Shown piece by piece: positions 1 to 6,469 of a stretch of DNA of 6,691 nt. The stretch's first letter is position 1; each line of letters starts with the position of its first letter. The stretch lies in assembly GCA_019418305.1 (NCBI GenBank), contig DYCA01000059.1, positions 1 to 6,691 of the forward strand. The letters are read 5' to 3'. The notes under the pieces were generated by a model that was given only the letters and a program-made list of their open reading frames with translations, searched no databases and had not been told where the DNA came from. Made by a program: the position numbers and the translations under genes. The DNA comes from Clostridiales bacterium. Its GTDB lineage: Bacteria; Bacillota; Clostridia; Oscillospirales; Butyricicoccaceae.

Positions 1-1152
1 GGCGTGTTCTTTGAAGAGGCTTTCAATATCATATATCCCGAAGCTATGGAAATGGCTGTTGAGAAGTCCGGCATCAAGCCGGTTGGCCGTGCGGATGTCG
101 ATCTGGGCGACCCGGCGGAAGAGGGCGGCCTGACCATCATCGCCAAGGTACCGGTTGAGCCGGAGGTTGAACTGGGCGAGTACAAGGGCATTGAGGTTGA
201 GAAGGAAACCGTCAAGGTTCTGGCTGCGGACGTGAAGGCGGAGTTGAACCGTCTGGCGCAGCGCAATGCACGCACCGAGACCGTTGACCGCAAGGCAAAG
301 AAGAACGATACCGTTGATATCGACTTCGAGGGCTTTGTAGATGGCGTTGCCTTTGAGGGCGGCAAGGCGGAGCATCATGCGCTGACTCTGGGTTCGGGTT
401 CGTTCATTCCGGGCTTTGAGGATCAGCTGATTGGCTGCAAGGCGGGCGACGAGAAGGACGTTACCGTTACCTTCCCGGAGGATTACCATGCTAAGGAGCT
501 GGCCGGTAAGGAAGCCGTGTTTAAGTGCAAGGTACACAAGGTAGAGGAAACCATTCTGCCGGAGCTGGACGACGAGTTCGCAAAGGACGTTTCCGAGACC
601 TGCGAGACGCTGGATGACCTGAAGAAGGAGATTTCTGATCGTCTGAAGAAGGAGCGTCAGGAAGCAGCAGACCATGCCTTTGAGGAAAAGGTGCTTGACG
701 CTGTAATCGAGAACCTGAAGGCGGATATCCCGCAGGCTATGATCGAGGGTCAAATCGACTCCATCGTTCAGGATTTCCGCTATCGTGTGCAGATGCAGGG
801 CATGACGCTGGAGCAGTACCTGACCATGACCGGTACTGAGATGGGTGCATTCCGCGCAATGTTCCAGGCGCAGGCGGAGCGTCAGGTGAAGATTCGTCTG
901 GCACTCGAAAAGGTTGCAGAGTTGGAGTCCATCGCAGTTTCCGACAAGGAAATGGAAGAGGAATATGCTAAGATGGCGGAGCAGTATAAGATGGATGTGG
1001 AGAAGGTCAAGTCCATCGTATCTGCCGAGGCGCTGAGCGACGATTTGAAGATTTCCAACGCGCTGGAGTTCATTAAGAAGCATGCCAAGGCGAAGAAGGC
1101 ATCTTCTAAGAAGAAGGCGGACGAAGAGGCAGCCGAAGAGACTGCGGAGTAA
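1..1152 (+). CDS. tig: Trigger factor (ribosome-associated chaperone / peptidyl-prolyl isomerase), 5'-truncated by window edge
   Basis: The frame is open from base 1 and ends at TAA 1150-1152, giving 383 residues; the true start lies outside the window. Trigger factor binds at the ribosome exit tunnel, shields nascent chains and isomerises prolyl bonds in the cytosol. By alignment from memory with E. coli Tig (432 aa), about 60 N-terminal residues are missing, including the GFRxGxxP ribosome-docking signature. The fragment opens with the end of the ribosome-binding domain (GVFFEEAFNIIYPEAM). The FKBP-type PPIase domain follows at about residues 100-185, with the hallmarks GSGSFIPGFEDQLIG and VTFPEDYHAKELAGKEA. 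The helical C-terminal chaperone domain spans about 186-360, and the protein ends in a low-complexity Lys/Ala/Glu tail (about 361-383). The GTG at base 4 is an internal valine codon, not a start. Two hairpins follow the stop, so tig is probably transcribed separately from clpPX. Identity is very secure. Confidence 0.97.
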   Translation, partial: GVFFEEAFNIIYPEAMEMAVEKSGIKPVGRADVDLGDPAEEGGLTIIAKVPVEPEVELGEYKGIEVEKETVKVLAADVKAELNRLAQRNARTETVDRKAKKNDTVDIDFEGFVDGVAFEGGKAEHHALTLGSGSFIPGFEDQLIGCKAGDEKDVTVTFPEDYHAKELAGKEAVFKCKVHKVEETILPELDDEFAKDVSETCETLDDLKKEISDRLKKERQEAADHAFEEKVLDAVIENLKADIPQAMIEGQIDSIVQDFRYRVQMQGMTLEQYLTMTGTEMGAFRAMFQAQAERQVKIRLALEKVAELESIAVSDKEMEEEYAKMAEQYKMDVEKVKSIVSAEALSDDLKISNALEFIKKHAKAKKASSKKKADEEAAEETAE

Positions 1153-1183
1153 TCCGTTTTTCGCGCGCATGCGCAGTAAAACA

Positions 1184-1210
1184 GAAACCGGCCGCTATGC
1201 GGCTGGTTTC
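1184..1210 (+). terminator. Hairpin downstream of tig, first of a tandem pair
   Basis: The arms at 1184-1195 and 1199-1210 pair over 12 positions, including one G.U wobble, around a 3-base TAT loop. No T-run follows (the next bases are ATAAAAA), so on its own this is not a canonical intrinsic terminator. It may act with the hairpin at 1211-1243 or protect the 3' end of the tig mRNA. The stem is seen directly in the sequence; its role is inferred. Confidence 0.55.
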
Positions 1211-1243
1211 ATAAAAAGCGCGAGCGTTGCCCGCGCTTTTTAT
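1211..1243 (+). terminator. Intrinsic terminator after tig, possibly bidirectional
   Basis: ATAAAAAGCGCG (1211-1222) pairs perfectly over 12 bp with CGCGCTTTTTAT (1232-1243). A further GC/GC pairing can form inside the 9-base loop. The GC core followed by TTTTT is the classic rho-independent form. The matching A-tract on the left arm means it could also work on the opposite strand. It lies 58 bases after the tig stop and separates tig from clpP. Confidence 0.85.
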
Positions 1244-1298
1244 ACAAAGGTCAAAGATGGTTTCTGTCTGTATGGGAATCTGATTTGGCTGCAATAGT

Positions 1299-1320
1299 CC
1301 TTCCGGCATTGCCGGTAAGG
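1299..1320 (+). promoter_or_regulatory. Small hairpin in the clpP leader
   Basis: CCTT-CCGGC (1299-1307) pairs with GCCGG-T-AAGG (1311-1320). This gives a 9-bp stem with one bulged T and an ATT loop, about 55 bases upstream of the clpP start. The right arm holds AAGG, which would be the Shine-Dalgarno core for the in-frame ATG at 1331. No T-run follows, so it is not a terminator. The structure is seen in the sequence; a regulatory role is only a possibility. I could not find a convincing sigma-A promoter between the tig terminator and clpP. Confidence 0.3.
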
Positions 1321-1360
1321 GCGTCGCTCGATGGAAACAGTGCTTTTCATCGAATTCTCG

Positions 1361-1367
1361 AAAGGAG
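1361..1367 (+). promoter_or_regulatory. clpP ribosome binding site (sets the GTG start)
   Basis: AAAGGAG lies 8 bases before GTG 1376. It is the best Shine-Dalgarno match in the clpP leader and supports starting the protein as [11 protein letters not shown], as in other Firmicute ClpP proteins, rather than at ATG 1331. Confidence 0.85.
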
Positions 1368-1375
1368 TTTTCCAA

Positions 1376-1957
1376 GTGAGTTTAGTCCCAATGGTCATCG
1401 AACAGACCGGCCGCGGCGAGCGTTCGTTCGATATTTATTCCCGTCTGCTCAACGACCGCATTGTGATGCTGTGCGAGGAGGTCAACGATACGACCGCTTC
1501 GCTGGCTGTGGCGCAGCTTCTGTATCTGGAAGCACAGGACCCGGATAAGGATATTTCTCTGTATATCAACAGTCCGGGCGGTTCGGTTACGGCAGGTATG
1601 GCGATTTATGATACGATGAATTATATCAAGTGTGACGTATCGACCATCTGCATTGGTATGGCGGCGTCTATGGGTGCGTTTTTACTGTCCTCGGGCGCAA
1701 AGGGAAAGCGGTATGCGCTGCCCAATGCGGAAATTATGATTCATCAGCCGTCCGCCGGTACGCAGGGACAGATTACCGATATGGCCATCCATCTCAAGCG
1801 TCTTGAGATTATCAAGAAGCGTATGAATAAAATTTTATCGGAAAACACCGGTAAGCCGATCGAGGTGGTCACTGCGGACTGCGAGCGTGATAACTTCATG
1901 TCCGCAGAGGAAGCAGTGGAATACGGCCTGATTGACAAGGTGTTCGATAAGCATTGA
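1376..1957 (+). CDS. clpP: ATP-dependent Clp protease proteolytic subunit ClpP
   Basis: This 193-residue serine peptidase (family S14) assembles into the double-heptamer chamber that degrades proteins threaded in by ClpX or another Clp ATPase in the cytosol. The catalytic triad is complete and at standard numbering: S98 in [10 protein letters not shown]123 in IMIHQP and D172 in ERDNF. The oxyanion/substrate segment [11 protein letters not shown] is at 64-74. The length is normal for the family. I chose GTG 1376 because of the AAAGGAG ribosome site 8 bases upstream and because the resulting N-terminus matches the family's short axial loop (xxLxPxVIEQTxRGER). A 15-codon in-frame extension to ATG 1331 is possible but less likely. 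The gene ends in tandem stops (TGA TAA, 1955-1960). clpX begins 23 bases after the TGA with no hairpin between, so the two are very likely one operon, matching their partnership as ClpXP. Confidence 0.97.
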   Translation: MSLVPMVIEQTGRGERSFDIYSRLLNDRIVMLCEEVNDTTASLAVAQLLYLEAQDPDKDISLYINSPGGSVTAGMAIYDTMNYIKCDVSTICIGMAASMGAFLLSSGAKGKRYALPNAEIMIHQPSAGTQGQITDMAIHLKRLEIIKKRMNKILSENTGKPIEVVTADCERDNFMSAEEAVEYGLIDKVFDKH

Positions 1958-1980
1958 TAAGTGTAGGGTAGAGGTGCCAA

Positions 1981-3297
1981 ATGCCGAATTTTGATGATGA
2001 TAAAACGCTGAAATGTTCGTTTTGCGGCAAACCGCAGGGACGTGTCCGCAAATTGATCGCAGGCCCCGGCGTATATATCTGCGATGAGTGCATCGGCGTA
2101 TGCACCAGCATTCTGGAGGATGAACTGGATTTCGCACCGGAGGATCGTGCGGAGCAGACGGCGATTGAGCCGGAAAAACTGCCCACGCCGCAGGAACTCA
2201 AGGCGGTGCTGGATGAATATGTCATCGGACAGGAGCGTGCAAAGATTGCGCTTTCGGTTGCGGTGTATAATCACTATAAACGCATTTATCATCCGGAAAC
2301 CGATGTGGAATTGCAGAAATCCAATATTTTGATGCTTGGTCCGTCCGGTTCGGGTAAGACACTGCTGGCGCAGACACTGGCAAAGACGTTGCAGGTGCCC
2401 TTCGCAATTGCGGACGCCACTACGCTGACGGAAGCCGGCTATGTCGGTGAAGATGTGGAAAATATTCTGCTGCGCCTGATTCAGGCAGCCGACTTTGATG
2501 TTGAGCTGGCGGAGCATGGCATTATCTATGTCGATGAGATTGACAAGATTGCCCGCAAGAGCGAAAATCCCTCTATTACACGCGACGTATCGGGTGAGGG
2601 CGTGCAGCAGGCACTGCTCAAGATGCTGGAGGGTACGACGGCCAATGTGCCGCCGCAGGGCGGTCGCAAGCATCCGCATCAGGAATTTATCCAGATTGAT
2701 ACCACTAATATTCTGTTTATCTGCGGCGGTGCGTTCGACGGTATTGAAGGTATCATCCAGAAGCGAATCGGAAAACAGGGTATGGGCTTTGGCTCTGAGG
2801 TGAAGAGCCAGCAGGAGGATCAGACCGATCATCTGCTTGCCCAGATTGAGCCGCATGATCTGATGAAGTATGGGCTGATTCCTGAACTGATTGGCCGTCT
2901 GCCGGCTGTGGTTTCGCTGGATACGCTGGATGAAAAAGCCTTGGTCCGTATTTTGCAGGAGCCGAAAAACGCGCTGGTTAAACAGTATCAGACGTTGCTG
3001 GCCATGGACGGCGTGATGCTGGAGTTTGCACCGGATGCACTCGAAGAGGTCGCAAAGACCGCTCTTGCCCGTAAAACGGGCGCACGTGGCCTTCGCGGCG
3101 TGCTGGAAAGTGTGATGACGGATATTATGTTCCGCATTCCGTCCGACACAAGTGTCAACCGTGTGGTTATCACACGGGAAACTGTGACGGGTGAAGGTGA
3201 GCCGCTGATCGAACATGGCGGGCGCGCAGCGCTTCCTTCCGAGGCTGCGTCCTCGAAAAAAGGAGAAAAACGCTCAAAACCAACAAAAAGCGCATAA
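1981..3297 (+). CDS. clpX: ATP-dependent Clp protease ATP-binding subunit ClpX
   Basis: ClpX is a hexameric AAA+ unfoldase that recognises tagged or exposed-degron substrates, unfolds them and translocates them into ClpP. The protein has 438 residues, slightly longer than the usual ~420. The N-terminal zinc-binding domain has C12-x2-C15 and C34-x2-C37. Walker A is GPSGSGKT (120-127), the pore loop GYVGE (153-157) and Walker B IIYVDEID (181-188). RKH-loop residues are 229-231, the candidate arginine finger is R306 in IGRLP, and sensor-2 is R369 in TGARGLR. The ClpP-docking loop reads MGF at 268-270 where IGF is usual. The last ~25 residues (Ser/Lys-rich) form an extra, probably disordered tail. 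ATG 1981 is preceded by AGAGGTG (1970-1976), a good Shine-Dalgarno. A strong terminator begins just after the stop. Identity is very secure. Confidence 0.98.
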   Translation: MPNFDDDKTLKCSFCGKPQGRVRKLIAGPGVYICDECIGVCTSILEDELDFAPEDRAEQTAIEPEKLPTPQELKAVLDEYVIGQERAKIALSVAVYNHYKRIYHPETDVELQKSNILMLGPSGSGKTLLAQTLAKTLQVPFAIADATTLTEAGYVGEDVENILLRLIQAADFDVELAEHGIIYVDEIDKIARKSENPSITRDVSGEGVQQALLKMLEGTTANVPPQGGRKHPHQEFIQIDTTNILFICGGAFDGIEGIIQKRIGKQGMGFGSEVKSQQEDQTDHLLAQIEPHDLMKYGLIPELIGRLPAVVSLDTLDEKALVRILQEPKNALVKQYQTLLAMDGVMLEFAPDALEEVAKTALARKTGARGLRGVLESVMTDIMFRIPSDTSVNRVVITRETVTGEGEPLIEHGGRAALPSEAASSKKGEKRSKPTKSA

Positions 3298-3303
3298 AAC
3301 AGC

Positions 3304-3343
3304 AAAAAACGTGGGGAAACCGCTGGTTTCACCCGCGTTTTTT
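3304..3343 (+). terminator. Strong intrinsic terminator after clpX
   Basis: The left arm 3304-3321 (AAAAAACGTGGGGAAACC) pairs with 3325-3343 around a GCT loop. The 18-bp stem has one T.G wobble and a single bulged A at 3331, and its right arm ends in six T's. The flanks 3299-3307 (ACAGCAAAA) and 3347-3355 (TTTTGCTGT) are also complementary and could lengthen the stem. The A-tract on the left suggests it may work in both directions. It lies 6 bases past the clpX stop and insulates clpPX from lon. Confidence 0.92.
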
Positions 3344-3365
3344 GTCTTTTGCTGTGTGTGGATGC

Positions 3366-3401
3366 TTTACAAACCGAGAAAAATATACTATACTGACTCT
3401 A
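3366..3401 (+). promoter_or_regulatory. Sigma-A-type promoter for lon
   Basis: A -35 TTTACA (3366-3371) and a -10 TATACT (3389-3394) are separated by exactly 17 bp, with predicted transcription start near 3401. The -10 box overlaps a second TATACT (3384-3389), giving TATACTATACT, but only the downstream copy has correct spacing. It lies directly downstream of the clpX terminator and about 34 bases before the lon start. I see no CIRCE element or paired CtsR box at it. Confidence 0.8.
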
Positions 3402-3422
3402 TCTAATTATTTTTCCGCGTGT

Positions 3423-3430
3423 GAGGAGAG
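3423..3430 (+). promoter_or_regulatory. lon ribosome binding site
   Basis: GAGGAGAG lies just upstream of ATG 3435, with its GAGGAG core 6 bases away. It fixes the start of Lon at MIVTTEAEFKRLPVLPLRG, because the frame stays open further upstream through the promoter and terminator. Confidence 0.85.
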
Positions 3431-3434
3431 AACT

Positions 3435-5852
3435 ATGATAGTAACAACCGAGGCGGAGTTCAAGCGGCTGCCGGTGCTGCCGCTGCGCGGCCTAACCGCC
3501 TTTCCTAATATGATTATTCATTTCGACGTTGGGCGCCTGATGTCGATTCGTGCGCTGGAAGCGTCGATGAAAAGTGGACAGATGATTTTCCTAACGGCGC
3601 AGCGTGAACTGAAAACCGACGTGCCGTCACCGGGCGATTTATATCAAACCGGAACAATATGCATGGTGCGGCAGATTTTACGGTTGCCGGGCGATAATAT
3701 TCGTGTGCTTGTCGAGGGTCGCACCCGCGCGCTGGCGCATCAGTTTACAGCGCCGGAAAAGAAGGATGACTGCATTTTTGCCGACGTTGAGGAGCTGAGT
3801 GATTACGTCATCGGTGTGACCGAACGGCGTGCACAGGCGCTTGTGCGTACGGCACAGGAGCGGTTTGCAGAGTATGCGCAGAATGCCGGCCGTATTTCGC
3901 AGGATGTGGAGATGACGGTTGCGGAGGGCGGCGAGCCGGGGTGGCTGGCGGATTATATCGCGCAGAACCTGTCGGTCGAAGTTGAAGCAAAGCAGGAGAT
4001 TCTGGAGGAGCTGAATGTCACGCGCCGTCTGGCGATGGTGATTCGACTGCTGGGCGAGGAAACCGAAATTCTCAAGATTGAGAATGAAATTCAGGACGAA
4101 CTGAAAACGCAGATTGACAAAAATCAGCGGGAATATTATCTGCGCGAACAAATCAAAGTGATTCAGAGCGAGCTGGGTGAGCAGGATACGGCCGCTGAGG
4201 CGGAGGCCTATCGGAAACGTGTGCTTGATCTGCATCTGCCGCAGGAGTGTGAGGACAAGCTCATCCATGAAGTGGACCGCTTCGCTAAACTGAGCGGTTC
4301 CAGCGCGGAGCAGGGTGTCGTGCGCACCTATCTGGATACCGTGCTGGAGCTGCCTTGGAATAAAAAGAGCGAGGAACGGTTGGACTTGGGCGAAGCGCAG
4401 GCAATTCTGGACCGTGACCACTACGGTTTAAAGAAGGTCAAGGAGCGCATTATGGAGTTTCTGGCGGTCAAGATGCTTGCGCCTGAGCTGCGGGGGCAGG
4501 TGCTTTGTCTGGTAGGTCCGCCGGGCGTGGGCAAGACTTCGATTGCTAAATCCATTGCGGAGGCAATGGGGCGTAACTATGCGCGCATGAGCTTGGGCGG
4601 CGTGCGGGATGAAGCGGATATTCGTGGCCATCGCAAGACCTATATCGGAGCGATGCCCGGGCGTATTATGGATGCGCTGCGTCGTGCGGGTACGTCCAAT
4701 CCGTTGCTTTTGCTGGATGAAATTGATAAGATGGGCAACGATTTTCGGGGTGATCCCGCCGCGGCTATGCTGGAGGTATTGGATACCGAGCAGAATGTTG
4801 CATTCCGTGACCATTATGTCGAATTACAATTTGACCTGTCGGATGTGCTGTTCCTGACTACGGCAAATGATCTGTCCACTGTGCCGCGTCCGCTACTGGA
4901 CCGTATGGAGGTTATTGAACTGTCCTCATATACGGAGGAGGAGAAGCGGCAGATAGCGCTGCATCATCTGCTTCCCAAACAGATGGAAAAGCATGGGCTG
5001 CATAAGGGCCAGCTTGTGATTTCCGAGAAGATGCTGGGACTGGTCATTTCGCGGTACACGCGCGAAGCGGGTGTACGCCGTTTGGAACAGTTATTGGCGA
5101 AAATCTGCCGAAAGGCGGCCAAGCATATCACGGACGGCGGGCGGCGTTTGACGGTATCGGAGAAGAATTTGGAGGACCTGCTGGGTGTTGCACGATACAA
5201 GGACGATGTCGTGACCAAAAAGGACGAGGTAGGCATTGTCAACGGTCTTGCATGGACGAGTGTCGGCGGTGAAATGCTGGAGGTAGAAGTCGCTGTTGTT
5301 CCCGGCACGGGTAAGATTGAGGTGACCGGTAATCTGGGTACAGTGATGCAGGAAAGCGCTAAGGCGGCGGTGACGTTTGTTCGTTCACGTGCAAATGAGC
5401 TTTCCATTGACCCGATGTTCTATAAGGACAACGACCTGCATATCCATTTCCCGGAAGCGGCGGTGCCGAAAGACGGCCCCTCTGCAGGCGTGACCATCAC
5501 AACGGCGCTGGTGTCTGCTTTGACCGAAGCACCGGTGCGTCACGACGTAGCGATGACCGGTGAGGTTACGCTGCGCGGACGTGTGCTGCCGATTGGCGGC
5601 TTGCGGGAAAAAACCATGGCCGCTTATCGCGCGGGTATCCGTACGGTCGTTATTCCGAAGGATAACGAGTCGGATTTGCAGGACATTGAACCGGTGGTGC
5701 GGGAGAAGCTGAAGTTTGTCACGGCTGCGCACATGGATACGGTGATGGAAACCGCAATCGATTTTACGCGTCGGCCGCGTAAAAGAAAGAAAACATCGCG
5801 TGATCCGGTGACGCGGCAGTCCGACACGACGGCAACGGCGGTGATGCAATGA
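3435..5852 (+). CDS. lon: ATP-dependent serine protease Lon (LonA type)
   Basis: This 805-residue protein is a homohexameric AAA+ protease that degrades damaged and selected regulatory proteins in the cytosol. The N-terminal LON substrate-binding domain starts with the typical LPVLPLRGLTAFPNM (12-26) and runs to about 200. A helical linker follows, with QREYYLREQIKVIQSELGE from 231. The ATPase domain has Walker A GPPGVGKT (361-368) and Walker B LLLLDEIDK (424-432). The C-terminal protease domain (from about 600) carries the Ser-Lys dyad: S683 in PKDGPSAG and K726 in GGLREK, with the 43-residue spacing of the family. A soluble enzyme with a full N-domain fits LonA, not the LonB type. The start is set by GAGGAGAG before ATG 3435. 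The protein ends in an unusual basic tail (RRPRKRKK, 779-786, then polar residues to 805). It has its own promoter, and the stop overlaps the engB start by 4 bases. Confidence 0.98.
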   Translation: MIVTTEAEFKRLPVLPLRGLTAFPNMIIHFDVGRLMSIRALEASMKSGQMIFLTAQRELKTDVPSPGDLYQTGTICMVRQILRLPGDNIRVLVEGRTRALAHQFTAPEKKDDCIFADVEELSDYVIGVTERRAQALVRTAQERFAEYAQNAGRISQDVEMTVAEGGEPGWLADYIAQNLSVEVEAKQEILEELNVTRRLAMVIRLLGEETEILKIENEIQDELKTQIDKNQREYYLREQIKVIQSELGEQDTAAEAEAYRKRVLDLHLPQECEDKLIHEVDRFAKLSGSSAEQGVVRTYLDTVLELPWNKKSEERLDLGEAQAILDRDHYGLKKVKERIMEFLAVKMLAPELRGQVLCLVGPPGVGKTSIAKSIAEAMGRNYARMSLGGVRDEADIRGHRKTYIGAMPGRIMDALRRAGTSNPLLLLDEIDKMGNDFRGDPAAAMLEVLDTEQNVAFRDHYVELQFDLSDVLFLTTANDLSTVPRPLLDRMEVIELSSYTEEEKRQIALHHLLPKQMEKHGLHKGQLVISEKMLGLVISRYTREAGVRRLEQLLAKICRKAAKHITDGGRRLTVSEKNLEDLLGVARYKDDVVTKKDEVGIVNGLAWTSVGGEMLEVEVAVVPGTGKIEVTGNLGTVMQESAKAAVTFVRSRANELSIDPMFYKDNDLHIHFPEAAVPKDGPSAGVTITTALVSALTEAPVRHDVAMTGEVTLRGRVLPIGGLREKTMAAYRAGIRTVVIPKDNESDLQDIEPVVREKLKFVTAAHMDTVMETAIDFTRRPRKRKKTSRDPVTRQSDTTATAVMQ

Positions 5853-6469
5853 TGGATAAACAAAAACCGGCGCTTAATCTGCATAATGTAGAGTTTTTGC
5901 GTTCAGCAGTCAAAGAGAGCGATTTTCCGAAGGATGCGCTGCCGCAAATTGTTTTCGCGGGAAAATCCAATGTCGGAAAGAGTTCGGTAATCAATAAGCT
6001 GCTCAATCGCAAAAACTTTGCCAGAGTCAGTGCGCAGCCCGGAAAAACGATACACATCAACTACTTTTTGATTGACCGGAAAATGTATCTGGTCGATTTG
6101 CCGGGCTATGGTTATGCGCGTGTATCCAAAGCCGAACAGCAGCGCTGGGGCGCGTTGATGGAATCCTATTTTGCGATGGATCTGCTCACGCTGGGCGTGC
6201 AAATCGTGGATATCCGGCACAAACCGACACGGGACGATGTAACCATGGCGGAATGGTTTCGCGCATCCGAAAAGCCTTGGGTTGTGATTGCAAATAAGGT
6301 CGACAAAATCAAAAAAAGTCAGCTGGAGGGAAATCTGGCGGAGATTCGTCAGACACTTTTGCTGCCGGAGAAAGTGCCGGTTATTCCGTTTTCGGCCGAA
6401 AAGGGAAATGGCCGGGATGAAGTGCTAGCCCTCATGTTTGACCACGTTGGAAAGGGAGCGGTCAAGTGA
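5849..6469 (+). CDS. engB: Ribosome biogenesis GTP-binding protein EngB/YsxC (YihA family)
   Basis: This 206-residue TRAFAC-class GTPase is needed for late assembly of the 50S ribosomal subunit and is essential in several bacteria. G1 is GKSNVGKS (38-45). G2 is T67 in the family's QPGKT, G3 is DLPG (83-86) within the EngB signature DLPGYGYA, G4 is NKVD (149-152) and the G5 region is FSAEKGNG. The family motif DIRHKPTRDD is also present (121-130). G4 is usually TKxD in EngB, so NKVD is a mild departure. The start is in an ATGATGG context overlapping the lon stop (ATGA). ATG 5849 is used here, but ATG 5852 one codon later is equally possible. GGTGAT (5840-5845) inside lon can serve as Shine-Dalgarno. 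The overlap implies translational coupling with lon, an order also known in Bacillus (lonA-ysxC). Confidence 0.97.
   Translation: MMDKQKPALNLHNVEFLRSAVKESDFPKDALPQIVFAGKSNVGKSSVINKLLNRKNFARVSAQPGKTIHINYFLIDRKMYLVDLPGYGYARVSKAEQQRWGALMESYFAMDLLTLGVQIVDIRHKPTRDDVTMAEWFRASEKPWVVIANKVDKIKKSQLEGNLAEIRQTLLLPEKVPVIPFSAEKGNGRDEVLALMFDHVGKGAVK

Noticed and set aside
748..754. Another GGTCAAA inside tig
   Set aside because: Inside coding sequence with no second half-site. It shows that a single GGTCAAA can occur by chance, which weakens the candidate at 1249.
1082..1297. 71-codon + strand frame across the end of tig and the terminator
   Set aside because: It overlaps the tig 3' end out of frame and reads through both hairpins; its Arg-rich start is a frame-shifted reading of the Lys/Glu tail.
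1744..3216. 490-codon open frame on the minus strand opposite clpX and the end of clpP
   Set aside because: It lies wholly antisense to two well-identified genes. Its translation is rich in His, Arg, Gln and Ile with no domain I recognise, typical of a mirror frame produced by codon bias.
3342..3434. 31-codon N-terminal extension of Lon
   Set aside because: It would begin in the clpX terminator and run across the lon promoter. The family N-terminus and the ribosome site both point to ATG 3435.
3678..4421. 247-codon minus-strand frame inside lon
   Set aside because: Antisense to the Lon N-domain and linker, with the same composition signature as other mirror frames and no independent support.
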